From an uncultured Clostridia bacterium (GTDB taxonomy: Bacteria; Bacillota; Clostridia; Saccharofermentanales; Saccharofermentanaceae): a stretch of 55,449 nucleotides of DNA. Shown in pieces: positions 7,668 to 17,599 of the stretch (the first letter of the stretch is position 1; each line of letters begins with the position of its first letter). The translations under genes and the position numbers were made by a program. The stretch spans positions 1-55,449 of the forward strand of contig CAMVGO010000010.1 of the NCBI GenBank assembly GCA_947167045.1, given 5' to 3'. The notes below the pieces were generated by a model, which was given only the letters and a program-made list of their open reading frames with translations, had not been told where the DNA came from and made no database searches.

Positions 7668-10600
7668 TTGGAATTCACATATTCGAACGACGGCTTTTTG
7701 CCTTACGATTCATTTGACTATATTTTCAACGAGCGACAGATGCCGGAGTTCGGCAAGGTCGCATCACCTTACTTAAAGAAACTTACGACCTGGAGATTCT
7801 ATCTTGCAGGCGGGCAGTCTGAGATACCTTTCGGCGTTATGAATACGTCTTTTGACGACTCGGAATGGGCGCTCGTCAATTGTCCTTCAACCTGGCAGAC
7901 GGAAGGCTTCGGCCTGCCACAGAACCTTATCTACGATTACCCCTTGAGACTTGCGGAAAATGCGGCAAGGAGAGAAGAGACCATCAGTGACAAATATATC
8001 CTCAAGTCAACAGGCAACGAGGATGATGAAGTTGGCATCTACAGGACTACTGTCGTGTTTACGCCCGAAGATATCGACAGGGCACTCTATCTTGAGACAT
8101 CCGGCATCTGCGGAAGCTTCAAGGTATTCATCAACGGAAAGCTCTTATGCAATTCTCATGCCATCTTCACGCGCAAGAGACTTCTTATCTCGGGCCTTGT
8201 CGAAGCTGGCGTCAACCAGATAACCATTATCGTAAACCGTTACGACAGGGACGACACGGGACATATCATTCTCGACATGATGAATTACGGTTTCTCCGGT
8301 ATATTCAGACCGGTAATGATCGTCGAGGATTCCTTGCTCGAACTGTCAAACCTTCATATCAAGCTCGAGTATGTGCCTTCTGCTTATATCTCCGAAGTCG
8401 CGAAAATGGATTCTCTCGCAGTCCGCGAGTCGGTATCACGTGTGCCTCACGGCGACTTCATGATAAAAGTCGATTTCGCGATGCGCAATCATACGAATTA
8501 CATGATCCCTTATTCGGTCAGGATCTCGCTTCTTGAGGCCAGGGCCGAATACGATCCCTATAAGCTGCCGTTCGTAAATATCAAGGGGCAGAGCGAGCCT
8601 GTAGTGGGCGTTGTCGATGCTCTCAAGGAAACACGCGCGAGCACGGACTTCGTGGCATTGGACGTCGCTCAGTGGTCTGACTGCACGCCCGTGCAGTATG
8701 ACATCATTTTCGAGGTTATGGATTCGGAAGGAAAGGTCATCTGCGCAAAGAAGAAGAGATTCGGCTTCAGAACGACGGAGATCGTTCAGGACAAGCTCAA
8801 CGTCAATGACCGCCGCGTTAATCTCATGCTCGTAAAATACTACGAATTCGATCCTCAGGGCGGTATAGCTGTCCCTCAGGACCGTATGCGTCAGGACATC
8901 ATTCTCATGAAGCGTGCAGGCATAAACGGCGTCATAGCCGACGGCATGCCGCTGTCTGATGAGTTCTTAAACCTCTGCGACCAGTACGGCATGTATGTAA
9001 TCGCCACATCCGCTGATTACTGCATGAGGGATTATGTTGAAGCATGCATGAATCATCCCTGCATCGTTATGTGGGGTGTGCAGAAGTATAACTACAATCC
9101 CGAGACGGCATTGAGATTTAAGCAGGAATGCACTCTCATAGACGATACGAGACCGTGGTACTGCGAAGTGGTAAAGCCCGTAACAGCCAACGGCAAGAAG
9201 GTAAGGACACAGGGCAAGGTCTCTGACATGAAGCCTATGCCGAGTGATGCCGGTGCTGTCTTCGGACCATGGGAAGATCTCTGCCTCGACAGGAAGAAGA
9301 TCTTCGGACTCAACAGGACGGGAAGAAACCTTTTCGAGACCATACCGGGCAGAACAAGGTTCACCGATGACGATACTCTCTACAAGTGGATACACCATGC
9401 GGATCTCGTCGGCGGAAAGCAGAAGGAGAATTCATGCATCGGTCAGGGCATCGTTGATGCTGAACGTAATCCGCACCCTATATATCTGGATATCAAGAAG
9501 CAGTGCCAGACCATCGCTATCTTCTCGAATGCGGGTGACCCTGCAAATCTTACGATGCGCAACTCCAACCAGTTCGGCTATACAGAAGAACTCGATCTGG
9601 AGTGGAAGATACTTCTCGGCGGAAGAGCCATCATGTCGGGAAGAGGCATGATCCCCGAGATCGAACCGTTCGGTTCGAGAACGCTGAAGTTCCCGTTTGC
9701 CACGGAGATATTCACGACACCCGGCTGGGCTCAGGGCAAGGCTGAATTCATCGAGATGTACATGAATGCTCTTTCGAAAGAGCTCGTATTCGATATCACG
9801 CTCAAGCTCCATAAGGACACATACTATGCGCAGGCAGGCTATGAGGTCGCATTCTATCAGGACGTCCTGACGGATAAGATAGCAAGTCCTGTCGGCGATA
9901 CATATGAAGCGGCTCAAGGCCTTGGAAGCGGCAATAAGAATCAGCAGAATGTCGCACAGTTGGGTTCGGGAAAGAGGGTTTCTTCAAATCCCGGTCTTGA
10001 TACTGGAATCGACAGCGACCTCGCGGTCAATGACGACCAGGCGCTCCTTACAGAAGATGACAGCGGAAAGGTCGAGAGGATCGAGAACAGCGCCGAGCTG
10101 GCAAACAGCGTGGCATTTACTGACGGAGCAACTCCCGTAGAGGAGAAGATCGTCGATGTCATCACGCACAACACGGTAAGTACCGTACCTCACGGTCTCT
10201 ATGTCGGAAAGGGCAGTCTCAGGATCGGTTTCTCGAGAGAACCGGGCAGCCTGGAGAGCCTTGAGATAGCGGGATTTAATTTCCTTAAGGGACCTCTCGC
10301 GCCGAGCTTCTACCGTTGTCCTTCGAACATCGACAGAACGGACAGGAGTTTTATCCTTGCAAGGACCGTATTCTCAAAGGAGAGCGATTACGAGCAGATC
10401 CAGAACTCCATCAGGTTCATCGGTTCCGAATACAGCACCAGGGACGGCGAATTCACGATGATATCGAGATACAAGTCGTTTGCCATGAGCGGTGAGGTTA
10501 TCCTCTTCTATGAGGTACCTCAGGCCGATATCCTGAGAGTCACGCTTGATTTCAAGCCTAAGTATGACATGGTCAGATACGGTATCAGATTCCCGATCGT

Positions 10601-11054
10601 TAAGAACGACTGCGTCTGTTCCTGGTACGGAAGAGGTCCGGGCGAATCTTACGTTGACCGTAAGAATGCGGCAAGGCTCGGCGTTTATTCCGCCGGTGCA
10701 GGCAAGATCTATCACCCTTACGCAAGGCCTGCCGAGAACTCATCGCATACCGATACGCAGATCGTAAAGATCACAAACGGTGACGGCGATTCCGTTGAGA
10801 TCAGAAGACTCGGCGACAATCCGAAGTTCGACTTTACGGTACTTCCTTACACACCTGAACAGATGAACGAGTTCCTGCACGAGGAACAGCTCATGAATAA
10901 TGATTTCTGTGAGTTCTTCTGCGATTTCGCGTCGAAAGAGATCGAGAGGACGAAGGATAACATCACGTCACAGCCGGTCAAGAAGGACATCAGATACAGA
11001 GAGACATTTGAGTTGAGACTTGTCCCCAGACAGGGTTTTATCGAAGAGACTTAA
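7668..11054 (+). CDS. LacZ-like GH2 protein with missing catalytic residues (probable pseudoenzyme)
   Basis: 1128 residues with the full LacZ layout: sugar-binding jelly roll (SGICGSFKVFINGKLL), Ig-like domain, TIM barrel (~380-620), and the large C-terminal sandwich with WYGRGPGESYVDRKNA, matching the LacZ WYGxGPxExYxDR signature. The active site is lost. Where GH2 enzymes have W-x-x-x-NE-S the sequence reads IVMWGVQKYNYN (~466-477), the HYP and ETH metal/substrate motifs are absent, and no E-Y nucleophile strand is seen. A low-complexity insert (~755-830) interrupts the C-terminal half. Start is TTG, with AAGGGGGT 7 bases upstream; the nearby ATG is out of frame. The frame is intact over 3.4 kb, so it is maintained rather than decaying. 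A role in binding or scaffolding is inference. Confidence 0.8.
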   Translation: MEFTYSNDGFLPYDSFDYIFNERQMPEFGKVASPYLKKLTTWRFYLAGGQSEIPFGVMNTSFDDSEWALVNCPSTWQTEGFGLPQNLIYDYPLRLAENAARREETISDKYILKSTGNEDDEVGIYRTTVVFTPEDIDRALYLETSGICGSFKVFINGKLLCNSHAIFTRKRLLISGLVEAGVNQITIIVNRYDRDDTGHIILDMMNYGFSGIFRPVMIVEDSLLELSNLHIKLEYVPSAYISEVAKMDSLAVRESVSRVPHGDFMIKVDFAMRNHTNYMIPYSVRISLLEARAEYDPYKLPFVNIKGQSEPVVGVVDALKETRASTDFVALDVAQWSDCTPVQYDIIFEVMDSEGKVICAKKKRFGFRTTEIVQDKLNVNDRRVNLMLVKYYEFDPQGGIAVPQDRMRQDIILMKRAGINGVIADGMPLSDEFLNLCDQYGMYVIATSADYCMRDYVEACMNHPCIVMWGVQKYNYNPETALRFKQECTLIDDTRPWYCEVVKPVTANGKKVRTQGKVSDMKPMPSDAGAVFGPWEDLCLDRKKIFGLNRTGRNLFETIPGRTRFTDDDTLYKWIHHADLVGGKQKENSCIGQGIVDAERNPHPIYLDIKKQCQTIAIFSNAGDPANLTMRNSNQFGYTEELDLEWKILLGGRAIMSGRGMIPEIEPFGSRTLKFPFATEIFTTPGWAQGKAEFIEMYMNALSKELVFDITLKLHKDTYYAQAGYEVAFYQDVLTDKIASPVGDTYEAAQGLGSGNKNQQNVAQLGSGKRVSSNPGLDTGIDSDLAVNDDQALLTEDDSGKVERIENSAELANSVAFTDGATPVEEKIVDVITHNTVSTVPHGLYVGKGSLRIGFSREPGSLESLEIAGFNFLKGPLAPSFYRCPSNIDRTDRSFILARTVFSKESDYEQIQNSIRFIGSEYSTRDGEFTMISRYKSFAMSGEVILFYEVPQADILRVTLDFKPKYDMVRYGIRFPIVKNDCVCSWYGRGPGESYVDRKNAARLGVYSAGAGKIYHPYARPAENSSHTDTQIVKITNGDGDSVEIRRLGDNPKFDFTVLPYTPEQMNEFLHEEQLMNNDFCEFFCDFASKEIERTKDNITSQPVKKDIRYRETFELRLVPRQGFIEET

Positions 11055-11089
11055 TCTGATACAATTAGTGTTTGTGAAATACTGTTGTG

Positions 11090-11112
11090 ACAGGGCGCTT
11101 ATGGTGCCCTGT
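11090..11112 (+). other. Hairpin in leader of acyltransferase gene
   Basis: ACAGGGC (11090-11096) pairs with GCCCTGT (11106-11112), with no T tract after it. The Shine-Dalgarno AAGAGGGGG follows at once. It may be a weak terminator of the LacZ-like gene or a leader structure. Confidence 0.4.
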
Positions 11113-11130
11113 TAAGAGGGGGCTCATTTT

Positions 11131-12270
11131 ATGATCTATATCTGGTATGTCGCACTGGCCGTACTGCTTGTTTACGGCGCGAAGTTCTGCGCGAAAAATG
11201 AATGGAATGACGAGATAATGTCTTTTGATCAGACGAAGTCATTTCTGGGATTCTGCGCAGTCATCATTGCGTTCCATCACATCTCGCAGGCTACATGCGC
11301 TCCGTGGCTCAATCCCAAATACATAAGACCGGGACTCGAGATCTTTGTGACCGCAGGCTACCCGATGGTGGCTATTTTCCTGTTCTGTTCCGGATTCGGT
11401 CTTTTCAAGAGCGCAAAGGCAAAGCCTGATTTCTTCAAGCGCTTCATACCGGTAAGGATGCTCCCTGTGATAATCCCTGCTGTCCTTACCACACTCGTAT
11501 ATGTCTATTTCAGATACATGAGGAAGATGCCGATCAAGGTCGTCAATCCGTTCAAGGTCGGAGGCCACGACACGCTGAATCCTTATATCTGGTACATTCC
11601 GTGCATGCTCCTCATGTATCTCCTTTTCTACATCGGATTCGGTCTTTTAAAGAAGGACTGGCTGGGGATACTCGTAGTTGCATTGGGTACTGCAGGCTGG
11701 ATATTCTTCTGTATAAAATTCAGATACGGTACATGGTGGTTTAACACGGCCCATATGTTCCTTATCGGCATCCTTGTCGCTAAGTATGAAAAGAAGTTTT
11801 TCGAAAGCTGCAAGAAGCTCTATCCGATAAGACTGACCATTACCATAATTCTTTGTCTGGTATTAAGGTATGTCGCCGATAATGCGGGCGGATACTATCT
11901 TCAGGTCAATAACATCCAATGGACCGAGACAAGCGGCTACAGGGCTGACCTCATCGGTTCGATATTCCAGGTGCTTTATACGCTTGCGTTTATGTCGCTT
12001 TATTATCTTCTCAGCATGAAACTCAGGATCGGAAATCCCGTTTTAAGGTTCCTGGGCAAGTTTACGCTTGAGCTTTACCTCGTTCACGGCATCTTTATCC
12101 ACATGTTCGGATACTGCATGATCAAAGAAGGAATAAAGCCCATCTACTATATCAAGGATGTTCCGCTTTTCACGCTCGTGGTACTGGCACTTGCCATACC
12201 CGTGTCATTCCTTTTGAGTCTGTTCGACAAGAAGGTAGGAAAGGCATTGAGGCCCAAGAAGGCAAAGTAA
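11131..12270 (+). CDS. Acyltransferase family 3 membrane protein
   Basis: 379 residues with about ten membrane helices, typical of the OafA/NolL/YrhL acyltransferase-3 family, which O-acylates surface sugars and wall polymers. Visible marks are the early FHHIS (conserved catalytic-type His), CSGFGLFKS, a membrane-proximal Arg in FKRFIPVRMLP and ELYLVHGIFIHMFG near the end. ATG 11131 has AAGAGGGGG 8 bases upstream. A soluble sugar O-acetyltransferase gene lies 24 bases downstream, so both may modify glycans of the same pathway. Acceptor unknown. Confidence 0.82.
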   Translation: MIYIWYVALAVLLVYGAKFCAKNEWNDEIMSFDQTKSFLGFCAVIIAFHHISQATCAPWLNPKYIRPGLEIFVTAGYPMVAIFLFCSGFGLFKSAKAKPDFFKRFIPVRMLPVIIPAVLTTLVYVYFRYMRKMPIKVVNPFKVGGHDTLNPYIWYIPCMLLMYLLFYIGFGLLKKDWLGILVVALGTAGWIFFCIKFRYGTWWFNTAHMFLIGILVAKYEKKFFESCKKLYPIRLTITIILCLVLRYVADNAGGYYLQVNNIQWTETSGYRADLIGSIFQVLYTLAFMSLYYLLSMKLRIGNPVLRFLGKFTLELYLVHGIFIHMFGYCMIKEGIKPIYYIKDVPLFTLVVLALAIPVSFLLSLFDKKVGKALRPKKAK

Positions 12271-12294
12271 ATCTTTTGAAAAGGAGATGTTGCT

Positions 12295-12909
12295 ATGAAT
12301 CACAAAGAAAGAATGCTCGCAAATCTTCCGTACAGATCCTGGCTCGACGGTCTTAGCGAAGAGCGCATGGAATGCAAGAAAAAGGTCTTTGCATATAACA
12401 ATCTCCCGCCGGATGCCGTAGAGGAGAGGGAAAAACTCCTCCGTGAGATCCTGGGAAAGACAAAGGAAGGTTATCTTAATATTGAGTCGCCCTTCCACTG
12501 TGATTACGGATACAACATCGAAGTCGGAACGGGCTTTTTCGCAAACTACAACTTCATCATTCTCGATGTAGGCAAGGTCCGCATAGGAGATAATTTCATG
12601 TGCGGTCCGAATGTCCAGATATGCACTGCGGGGCATCCTCTGCATCCGGAGACGCGCAATTCGGGATATGAATACGGTATTGACATAACCATCGGAGATA
12701 ACGTGTGGATAGGCGGAAATGTTCTGGTATGTCCCGGTGTCACGATCGGCAATAACGTCGTTATAGGCGGCGGAAGTGTTGTTACAAAGGATATTCCCGA
12801 CAATATGCTCGCTTACGGCAATCCCTGCCGTGTGGTAAGGGAGATTACAGAAGCAGACAGGGATTTTTATTTCCGCGACAGAAAATTCGACGTGGACGAT
12901 TATAAGTAA
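12295..12909 (+). CDS. Maltose/galactoside O-acetyltransferase family, left-handed beta-helix
   Basis: 204 residues, the normal length for Maa/LacA/NodL. An N-terminal helical cap (ERMLANLPYRSW) is followed by hexapeptide repeats (IGDNFMCGPNVQI, IGDNVWIGGNVLV, IGNNVVIGGGSVV). The catalytic His lies in CTAGHPLHPETR, and the end GNPCRVVREI is diagnostic. It transfers acetyl from acetyl-CoA to a sugar hydroxyl in the cytoplasm. AAAAGGAGATG precedes ATG. It is probably co-transcribed with the acyltransferase-3 gene. Confidence 0.9.
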   Translation: MNHKERMLANLPYRSWLDGLSEERMECKKKVFAYNNLPPDAVEEREKLLREILGKTKEGYLNIESPFHCDYGYNIEVGTGFFANYNFIILDVGKVRIGDNFMCGPNVQICTAGHPLHPETRNSGYEYGIDITIGDNVWIGGNVLVCPGVTIGNNVVIGGGSVVTKDIPDNMLAYGNPCRVVREITEADRDFYFRDRKFDVDDYK

Positions 12910-12934
12910 CAGAGGGTTGAAGGTAAGGAACTTT

Positions 12935-13627
12935 ATGGGTTCGGAAAACAAAGAAAAGACAAATGAGACTGTTAAGCAGGAAAGAAATCTTTCCGAAGCC
13001 GAGAAGAAGAGGGTGGAGGCATTTGCCGTCACCGAAGAAAAAATGAAGCAGGAAGGTTATGTCAGAAAGGATCTGACCATCAGCATAGAGAAGGCAAATC
13101 TTGTAGGACCTCTTCTCGTTCTGCCCATAATGGCCGTTCTGATAGCAGTATTCATTATCCTGTACGGTTTTGAACCCGTAAGGGAAGTGATAAAAGATCA
13201 TTCTCTTTGGACAGGCGTATCCATTGTCCTTGCAGGATTATCCATAATTCCCCTTGCTATCGTACATGAATGGATTCACGGTTTGAGTTGGGGCATCAGC
13301 GCTAAGCATCACATGAAGGATATAGAGTACGGTTTCATTAAAGAAAAGCTCACGCCTTATTGTTACTGCCGTTCTCCGCTCTCAAAGGGCGCGTATGTCT
13401 TCGGCTCCATGATGCCACTGACGATACTGGGTGTCGTGGTAAGCATTGTAGCGATAATAATTGCGAGCCCCGTGCTCCTTTTGGTAGGCCTTATGCAGGT
13501 GCTCGGAGGATGCGGAGACATCCTCATCACGGGAATGCTCCTGCGTTATAAGACGAACGGTAAGGATGTTGTCCTTTTAGATCACCCGACGGAATGCGGC
13601 CTGATCGTTTTCGAGAAGCAGAAATAA
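12935..13627 (+). CDS. DUF3267 membrane protein, putative zinc metallopeptidase
   Basis: 230 residues. A hydrophilic start (~50 residues) is followed by two membrane helices, then the HEWIHG segment (an HExxH zinc motif), and two more hydrophobic helices with a GGCGD segment near the end, as in DUF3267 putative zincin peptidases. ATG 12935 follows AAGGTAAGGAA; the upstream TTG at 12917 has poorly placed ribosome contacts. It lies 25 bases from the acetyltransferase gene and 4 bases from the HAD gene, so one operon is likely. Substrate unknown. Confidence 0.75.
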   Translation: MGSENKEKTNETVKQERNLSEAEKKRVEAFAVTEEKMKQEGYVRKDLTISIEKANLVGPLLVLPIMAVLIAVFIILYGFEPVREVIKDHSLWTGVSIVLAGLSIIPLAIVHEWIHGLSWGISAKHHMKDIEYGFIKEKLTPYCYCRSPLSKGAYVFGSMMPLTILGVVVSIVAIIIASPVLLLVGLMQVLGGCGDILITGMLLRYKTNGKDVVLLDHPTECGLIVFEKQK

Positions 13628-13631
13628 GATT

Positions 13632-14477
13632 ATGTGTAAGATAAACGGGAAAGTCCTTTTCGTTACTGATCTTGACGGGACACTGATGCATAGTGACCTT
13701 ACGATCTCCAATAGTACTGTAAGGATAATCAATGAGCTTGTCGGGAATGGCTTGTCTTTCACATATGCGACTGCGCGTTCAATAGTAAGCGCCAGGACGA
13801 TAACAGGAAATCTCGATCTGAAGCTTCCTGTAATAACACGCAACGGCTGCGTGCTTGCCGATAACGGAACGGGAAAGTGTCTTGAAAAGTCGGTGTTCAC
13901 TGAAGCTGAGGTAGAGCTTTTAAAAGCGATGCTTCCGGAACTCCCGGCATGCGGTTTTGTTTCATGCTTTGACGGCGACATGATGTTCAAGATGTTTCTT
14001 CCTGCAGAACACACGCCTGAGTTTCAGGGTTATCTCGATTACTATAAGGATGATCCCGGTACCGTGCCCGCAACAGGTTTTGATGAAATGTTCACGGGTC
14101 ATCCTGGCTATGTCACACTGATAGGAAGTAAGGACTATATCGCTCCCCTCTATGAAAAAGTCAGGAAATACAACGGCTGGGAGAGCGTGTTCTCAAAAGA
14201 CATCTACAGGGACGAATACTGGCTCGAGATATGTCCCCAGAACTGTACTAAAGCAAAGTCCATCCTGAAGCTTAAAGAGATGTACGGTTTTGAAAAGATT
14301 ATCGTATTCGGTGACTCTATAAACGATCTTCCGATGTTTAAGGCAGCCGATGAGGCTTATGCGGTCTCCAATGCAATAGATGAGCTGAAGGACGCCGCCA
14401 CGGCTGTTATAGGAAGCAACGATGAAGATGCAGTAGCCGATTTCCTAAGGGAATGGGCTAAAAAGAATCTGCAGTAA
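13632..14477 (+). CDS. HAD-IIB (Cof-type) sugar-phosphatase family protein
   Basis: 281 residues. Motif I is VTDLDGTLMHSD, motif II Thr lies in FTYATARS, the C2-type cap follows, and IIVFGDSINDLPMF is motif IV with the Mg-binding aspartates. Cof-type enzymes dephosphorylate sugar phosphates and cofactors such as FMN or PLP precursors. The start is coupled to the DUF3267 stop 4 bases away and there is no clear Shine-Dalgarno. It ends 15 bases before the convergent lipoprotein gene, with no terminator visible between them. Confidence 0.88.
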   Translation: MCKINGKVLFVTDLDGTLMHSDLTISNSTVRIINELVGNGLSFTYATARSIVSARTITGNLDLKLPVITRNGCVLADNGTGKCLEKSVFTEAEVELLKAMLPELPACGFVSCFDGDMMFKMFLPAEHTPEFQGYLDYYKDDPGTVPATGFDEMFTGHPGYVTLIGSKDYIAPLYEKVRKYNGWESVFSKDIYRDEYWLEICPQNCTKAKSILKLKEMYGFEKIIVFGDSINDLPMFKAADEAYAVSNAIDELKDAATAVIGSNDEDAVADFLREWAKKNLQ

Positions 14478-14492
14478 TGTCAGCTGACCATA

Positions 14493-16829
14493 TTATTTAT
14501 TTTCGTCAAGAACCGTCTGGATGCGCTTCTGCATAACGGGTATGACATCATCGAGTGAACGTCCGCCGCTGAAATACGAATATGCTTCTTCTCTGATTAT
14601 TTCTTCTATTGCTCCGCCTGCGTTCATTCCGCCGTATGAAGAAGACAATATGTTGATATAGTTGTCGATTGCCTCTTCAGGAACCTCACCGGAATAATGG
14701 TAATAGCTCAGGCCACCGTTAGAGAGCATCCTGTTGTATTCTGCGAGCACTTCCTCGCAGTCTGTCCTTAATGCTTTGCGGTTGATCGGATTGCCGGTTC
14801 TGGTCTTCTGGATATCGTAAGACAGAAGGAGCTTTACAAAATCCGCGCATGCTTCGGGATGGTTTGTGGCTGCGGAAACGCTTACGAAACAGTGAGATAC
14901 GGTCATTGGGCCTCTCCCGTCGAATGAAGGGAGACCGTACATGCCTATTCCGTTTCCGTAAAGAAGATAGCAGTCAACATAAGTGTCAAATGAGTAAAGA
15001 TTGCCGTAGACAGCGCCGCTCCGTCCTTCGAGCTGTGCATTTCTGTCGTCAATTGCCTCCATTACCTGTTCAACGGCGAGATTGTGTTCTTCTACGAGAG
15101 ACTTGTAGTAGTTATCATGTTCGATCTCCGCATCATCCGTGCCGTATTTATCAACATACTCTGCGAGTGCGCGGAAATCATCACCGTCCAGGTGGACCTT
15201 GCCGTCGTAAATAAACAACTCACTCATGTTCGTGAAGAGCCTTGTGAAGTATTCAGCCTTGCCCATCTTATATCCGGCTGTCTTAGTCATGGGATCGGTG
15301 CCGTTGCATACCTCGTCGACGAACTTAACATAGGAATCAAAAGTAAATCCCTTTTGTCCCTGTGGAACATTGGAAGAAGCTGTTAGGATCCCCTCAGCTG
15401 ATATATCGAGAGGTACACGGTACAAAGCATCTCCGGCCTTTGCGGCATCAACTGCATTCGTAAAGTATTCTTCTCTGAAACTGTCACTGTTCAGATCGAT
15501 GTATTGTGCCAGATCGATATAACGGTTGCTGTCGGAAGGATCCATTGAGGGTTCATATGCAAGGAATATATCGGCGTCGACGTCTTTGTAGACGGGCATG
15601 TCATCGCTGATACCCTCGTATGGCATTATGTATTTTATGAAGTATGAGCCGTTGCTTTTGTTGTACTGTCTGATCGCATGGAAATCAGATTCATCAGGGA
15701 AGTAGTAGTCTCCTGTAGTGGTAAGGATAAGTTCTGTCTTTCCCGCATTAGGATTGGAAGCTGCTTTGGAAAGATGCATTATCTTATATCCCCATTCAGT
15801 GGTGTAACTGCCTGTGTTGACCGCTGTTTCTATGCCGAGGATCAACTCATCACCGTTCTCTGAAACGTAGAAACATTCGGCTTCCATTATGTCAGACAGA
15901 GATTCGTCCACATCGTTGTATTCGAACAGGAGTGTCAGTTCACCGGTTTCCTGATCCACGAGATTAAAACCGCTGAAGTCTCTGGCTATGGATCTTCCAG
16001 ATGCGTATTCGACCCAAAAACCTGATGTGCCGTAAAGACCTTCCAATTCAGTGACTTCCTTTGTTACGGGATCTATCGAAATGAATACTTCTTCATAAGA
16101 TGAAGTGTATACCGGCAGGATAACTGTCCCGTTTTCTCCCTGGATGAACCGGCCTGTTTGTTCCACTCCGCCGTTAACTGCTTCATAAAGGTAGATCTCG
16201 TCTACGGAACCGTCAGGATTGATTATGTTGAGCGAAGCACCGTGATATCCGGAAGTGTATAACGTATAACCGTTTATGGTGTATATGTCATCGATGAACA
16301 GGGATTGGTAATAGTAATCGTATTTGTTTTCCGAAACCGTAATTTCCTCGCCATTAAGGAAATAGGTTATCTTTCCTGTGTCGGCGACATAGTTTTCCTC
16401 GAGAGTGTTGAGCCTGCCGTCAGATACCCAGGCTTTTTGGAGAACTCTGTATACCCCGTTGTCAGCGACGGAGTGATAGTCGGTCTTTTCCAGAAGTTCG
16501 CCGTCGAATGAGAACTTAAGGATCGAAGTCTCAAATGAATTGAGGTATTCCTCTTCGGTCATGTTCTTGTTATCGCCTTCATAACTCTTCATGGCCTGCA
16601 CTCTCATATAGATGCAGTCGTCTATCGTTCCTGCAGTCTCGAATTCCGAATAATCGTATTTATCTTTGGGATAGAGATTGGATATCTCGAAAGAATTACA
16701 CCCGTACCATGTGTCGCTTTCCTTAATGATCTTATCCTCATGTTTTTTGGATGAGCATGAAGCTGAAGATGCCGCGAAAAGCAACGCCATAGATAATGAA
16801 ATAAACTTTCTGAAATGCTCTTTTCTCAT
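14493..16829 (-). CDS. Large lipoprotein with C-terminal solute-binding-like domain
   Basis: About 778 residues. The N-terminal signal ends SSASC, a weak lipobox, so lipid anchoring is probable. Residues ~40-380 look like beta-propeller repeats (SFDGELLEKTDY, LEGLYGTSGFWVEYASGRSI, LVDQETGELTLLFEY). The second half resembles extracellular solute-binding family 1 (GQKGFTFDSYVKFVDEVCNG; GPMTVSHCFVSVSAATNHPEACADFVKLLL). ATG 16829 gives the cleanest signal peptide; ATG 16835 and TTG 16847 are also possible. No permease or ATPase for sugar uptake is adjacent, so this is an orphan binding or sensory lipoprotein. It diverges from the regulator operon 100 bases away and may sense ligands for it; that link is speculative. 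Confidence 0.7.
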   Translation of the reverse strand: MRKEHFRKFISLSMALLFAASSASCSSKKHEDKIIKESDTWYGCNSFEISNLYPKDKYDYSEFETAGTIDDCIYMRVQAMKSYEGDNKNMTEEEYLNSFETSILKFSFDGELLEKTDYHSVADNGVYRVLQKAWVSDGRLNTLEENYVADTGKITYFLNGEEITVSENKYDYYYQSLFIDDIYTINGYTLYTSGYHGASLNIINPDGSVDEIYLYEAVNGGVEQTGRFIQGENGTVILPVYTSSYEEVFISIDPVTKEVTELEGLYGTSGFWVEYASGRSIARDFSGFNLVDQETGELTLLFEYNDVDESLSDIMEAECFYVSENGDELILGIETAVNTGSYTTEWGYKIMHLSKAASNPNAGKTELILTTTGDYYFPDESDFHAIRQYNKSNGSYFIKYIMPYEGISDDMPVYKDVDADIFLAYEPSMDPSDSNRYIDLAQYIDLNSDSFREEYFTNAVDAAKAGDALYRVPLDISAEGILTASSNVPQGQKGFTFDSYVKFVDEVCNGTDPMTKTAGYKMGKAEYFTRLFTNMSELFIYDGKVHLDGDDFRALAEYVDKYGTDDAEIEHDNYYKSLVEEHNLAVEQVMEAIDDRNAQLEGRSGAVYGNLYSFDTYVDCYLLYGNGIGMYGLPSFDGRGPMTVSHCFVSVSAATNHPEACADFVKLLLSYDIQKTRTGNPINRKALRTDCEEVLAEYNRMLSNGGLSYYHYSGEVPEEAIDNYINILSSSYGGMNAGGAIEEIIREEAYSYFSGGRSLDDVIPVMQKRIQTVLDENK

Positions 16830-16930
16830 GAGCATATTGTAAACCAATACCGGCGATAAAAGAGTTAAGATTCAGGTAACATTTAACTGCTCAAATTGAT
16901 TTAGCAAAGGTTTAGGAATAAGATTTTTAC

Positions 16931-17599
16931 ATGAGCAGGATATTGATCGTAGAAGATGATGAAGATATCGGTGCAGTCCTTCAAAGAGAACTCTCAAAGG
17001 ACGGCTATGACGTCATCCGAGCCGTTACAGGCACGGAAGGACGCGTGATGCTGGCCCAAAATCCTGACCTCATCCTCATGGATCTGATGCTTCCGGGTCT
17101 AACGGGCGAAGAACTGCTTACGCATATCCCTAAAGAGACTCCTGTAATAGCAGTGAGTGCAAGATCTTCGATAGACGATAAGGTCTCTCTTTTAACCAGC
17201 GGATGCGTCGATTACATAACAAAACCTTTCGACATAAAAGAACTGAAAGCGAGGGTCGTGGCAGCGCTCCGCACCGCGGAAGGAAAGAAGAAAAGCAATC
17301 TCATAAAGTGCGGTGAGATGCAGATCGATACTGATAAACATGAGGTAACTATAGAAGGAAAAGAATTAAAACTGACGAGGACCGAATACGCGATCCTGAA
17401 GATGCTCGCAACGGGAGGCGGACGCGTAATATCAAAGTCCGAACTGCTGGACCTCATAAAGACCGAGACTCCGGACTGTACCGAGAGTTCCGTAAAGGTA
17501 CATGTAAGCAATCTCAGAAAGAAGATAAAAGAAGTAACCGATACCGAATATGTTGAAGCCGTATGGGGCATAGGCTTCAAGCTCAAAGGAGAATCTTAA
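16931..17599 (+). CDS. OmpR/PhoB-family response regulator
   Basis: 222 residues. The receiver domain has the acidic pocket EDDED, phospho-acceptor D51 in ILMDLMLPG, Ser in AVSARSS and Lys in YITKPF. The winged-helix output domain (~125-220) includes LTRTEYAILKML and SSVKVHVSNLRKKI. It is the first gene of the operon and abuts the ABC ATPase gene. The cognate kinase is most likely the last gene of the operon (21697). No strong Shine-Dalgarno is visible. Confidence 0.93.
   Translation: MSRILIVEDDEDIGAVLQRELSKDGYDVIRAVTGTEGRVMLAQNPDLILMDLMLPGLTGEELLTHIPKETPVIAVSARSSIDDKVSLLTSGCVDYITKPFDIKELKARVVAALRTAEGKKKSNLIKCGEMQIDTDKHEVTIEGKELKLTRTEYAILKMLATGGGRVISKSELLDLIKTETPDCTESSVKVHVSNLRKKIKEVTDTEYVEAVWGIGFKLKGES

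Noticed and set aside
12205..13032. A 275-codon minus-strand frame opposite the acetyltransferase gene
   Set aside because: It lies over three well-supported plus-strand genes and its translation has no recognisable domain.
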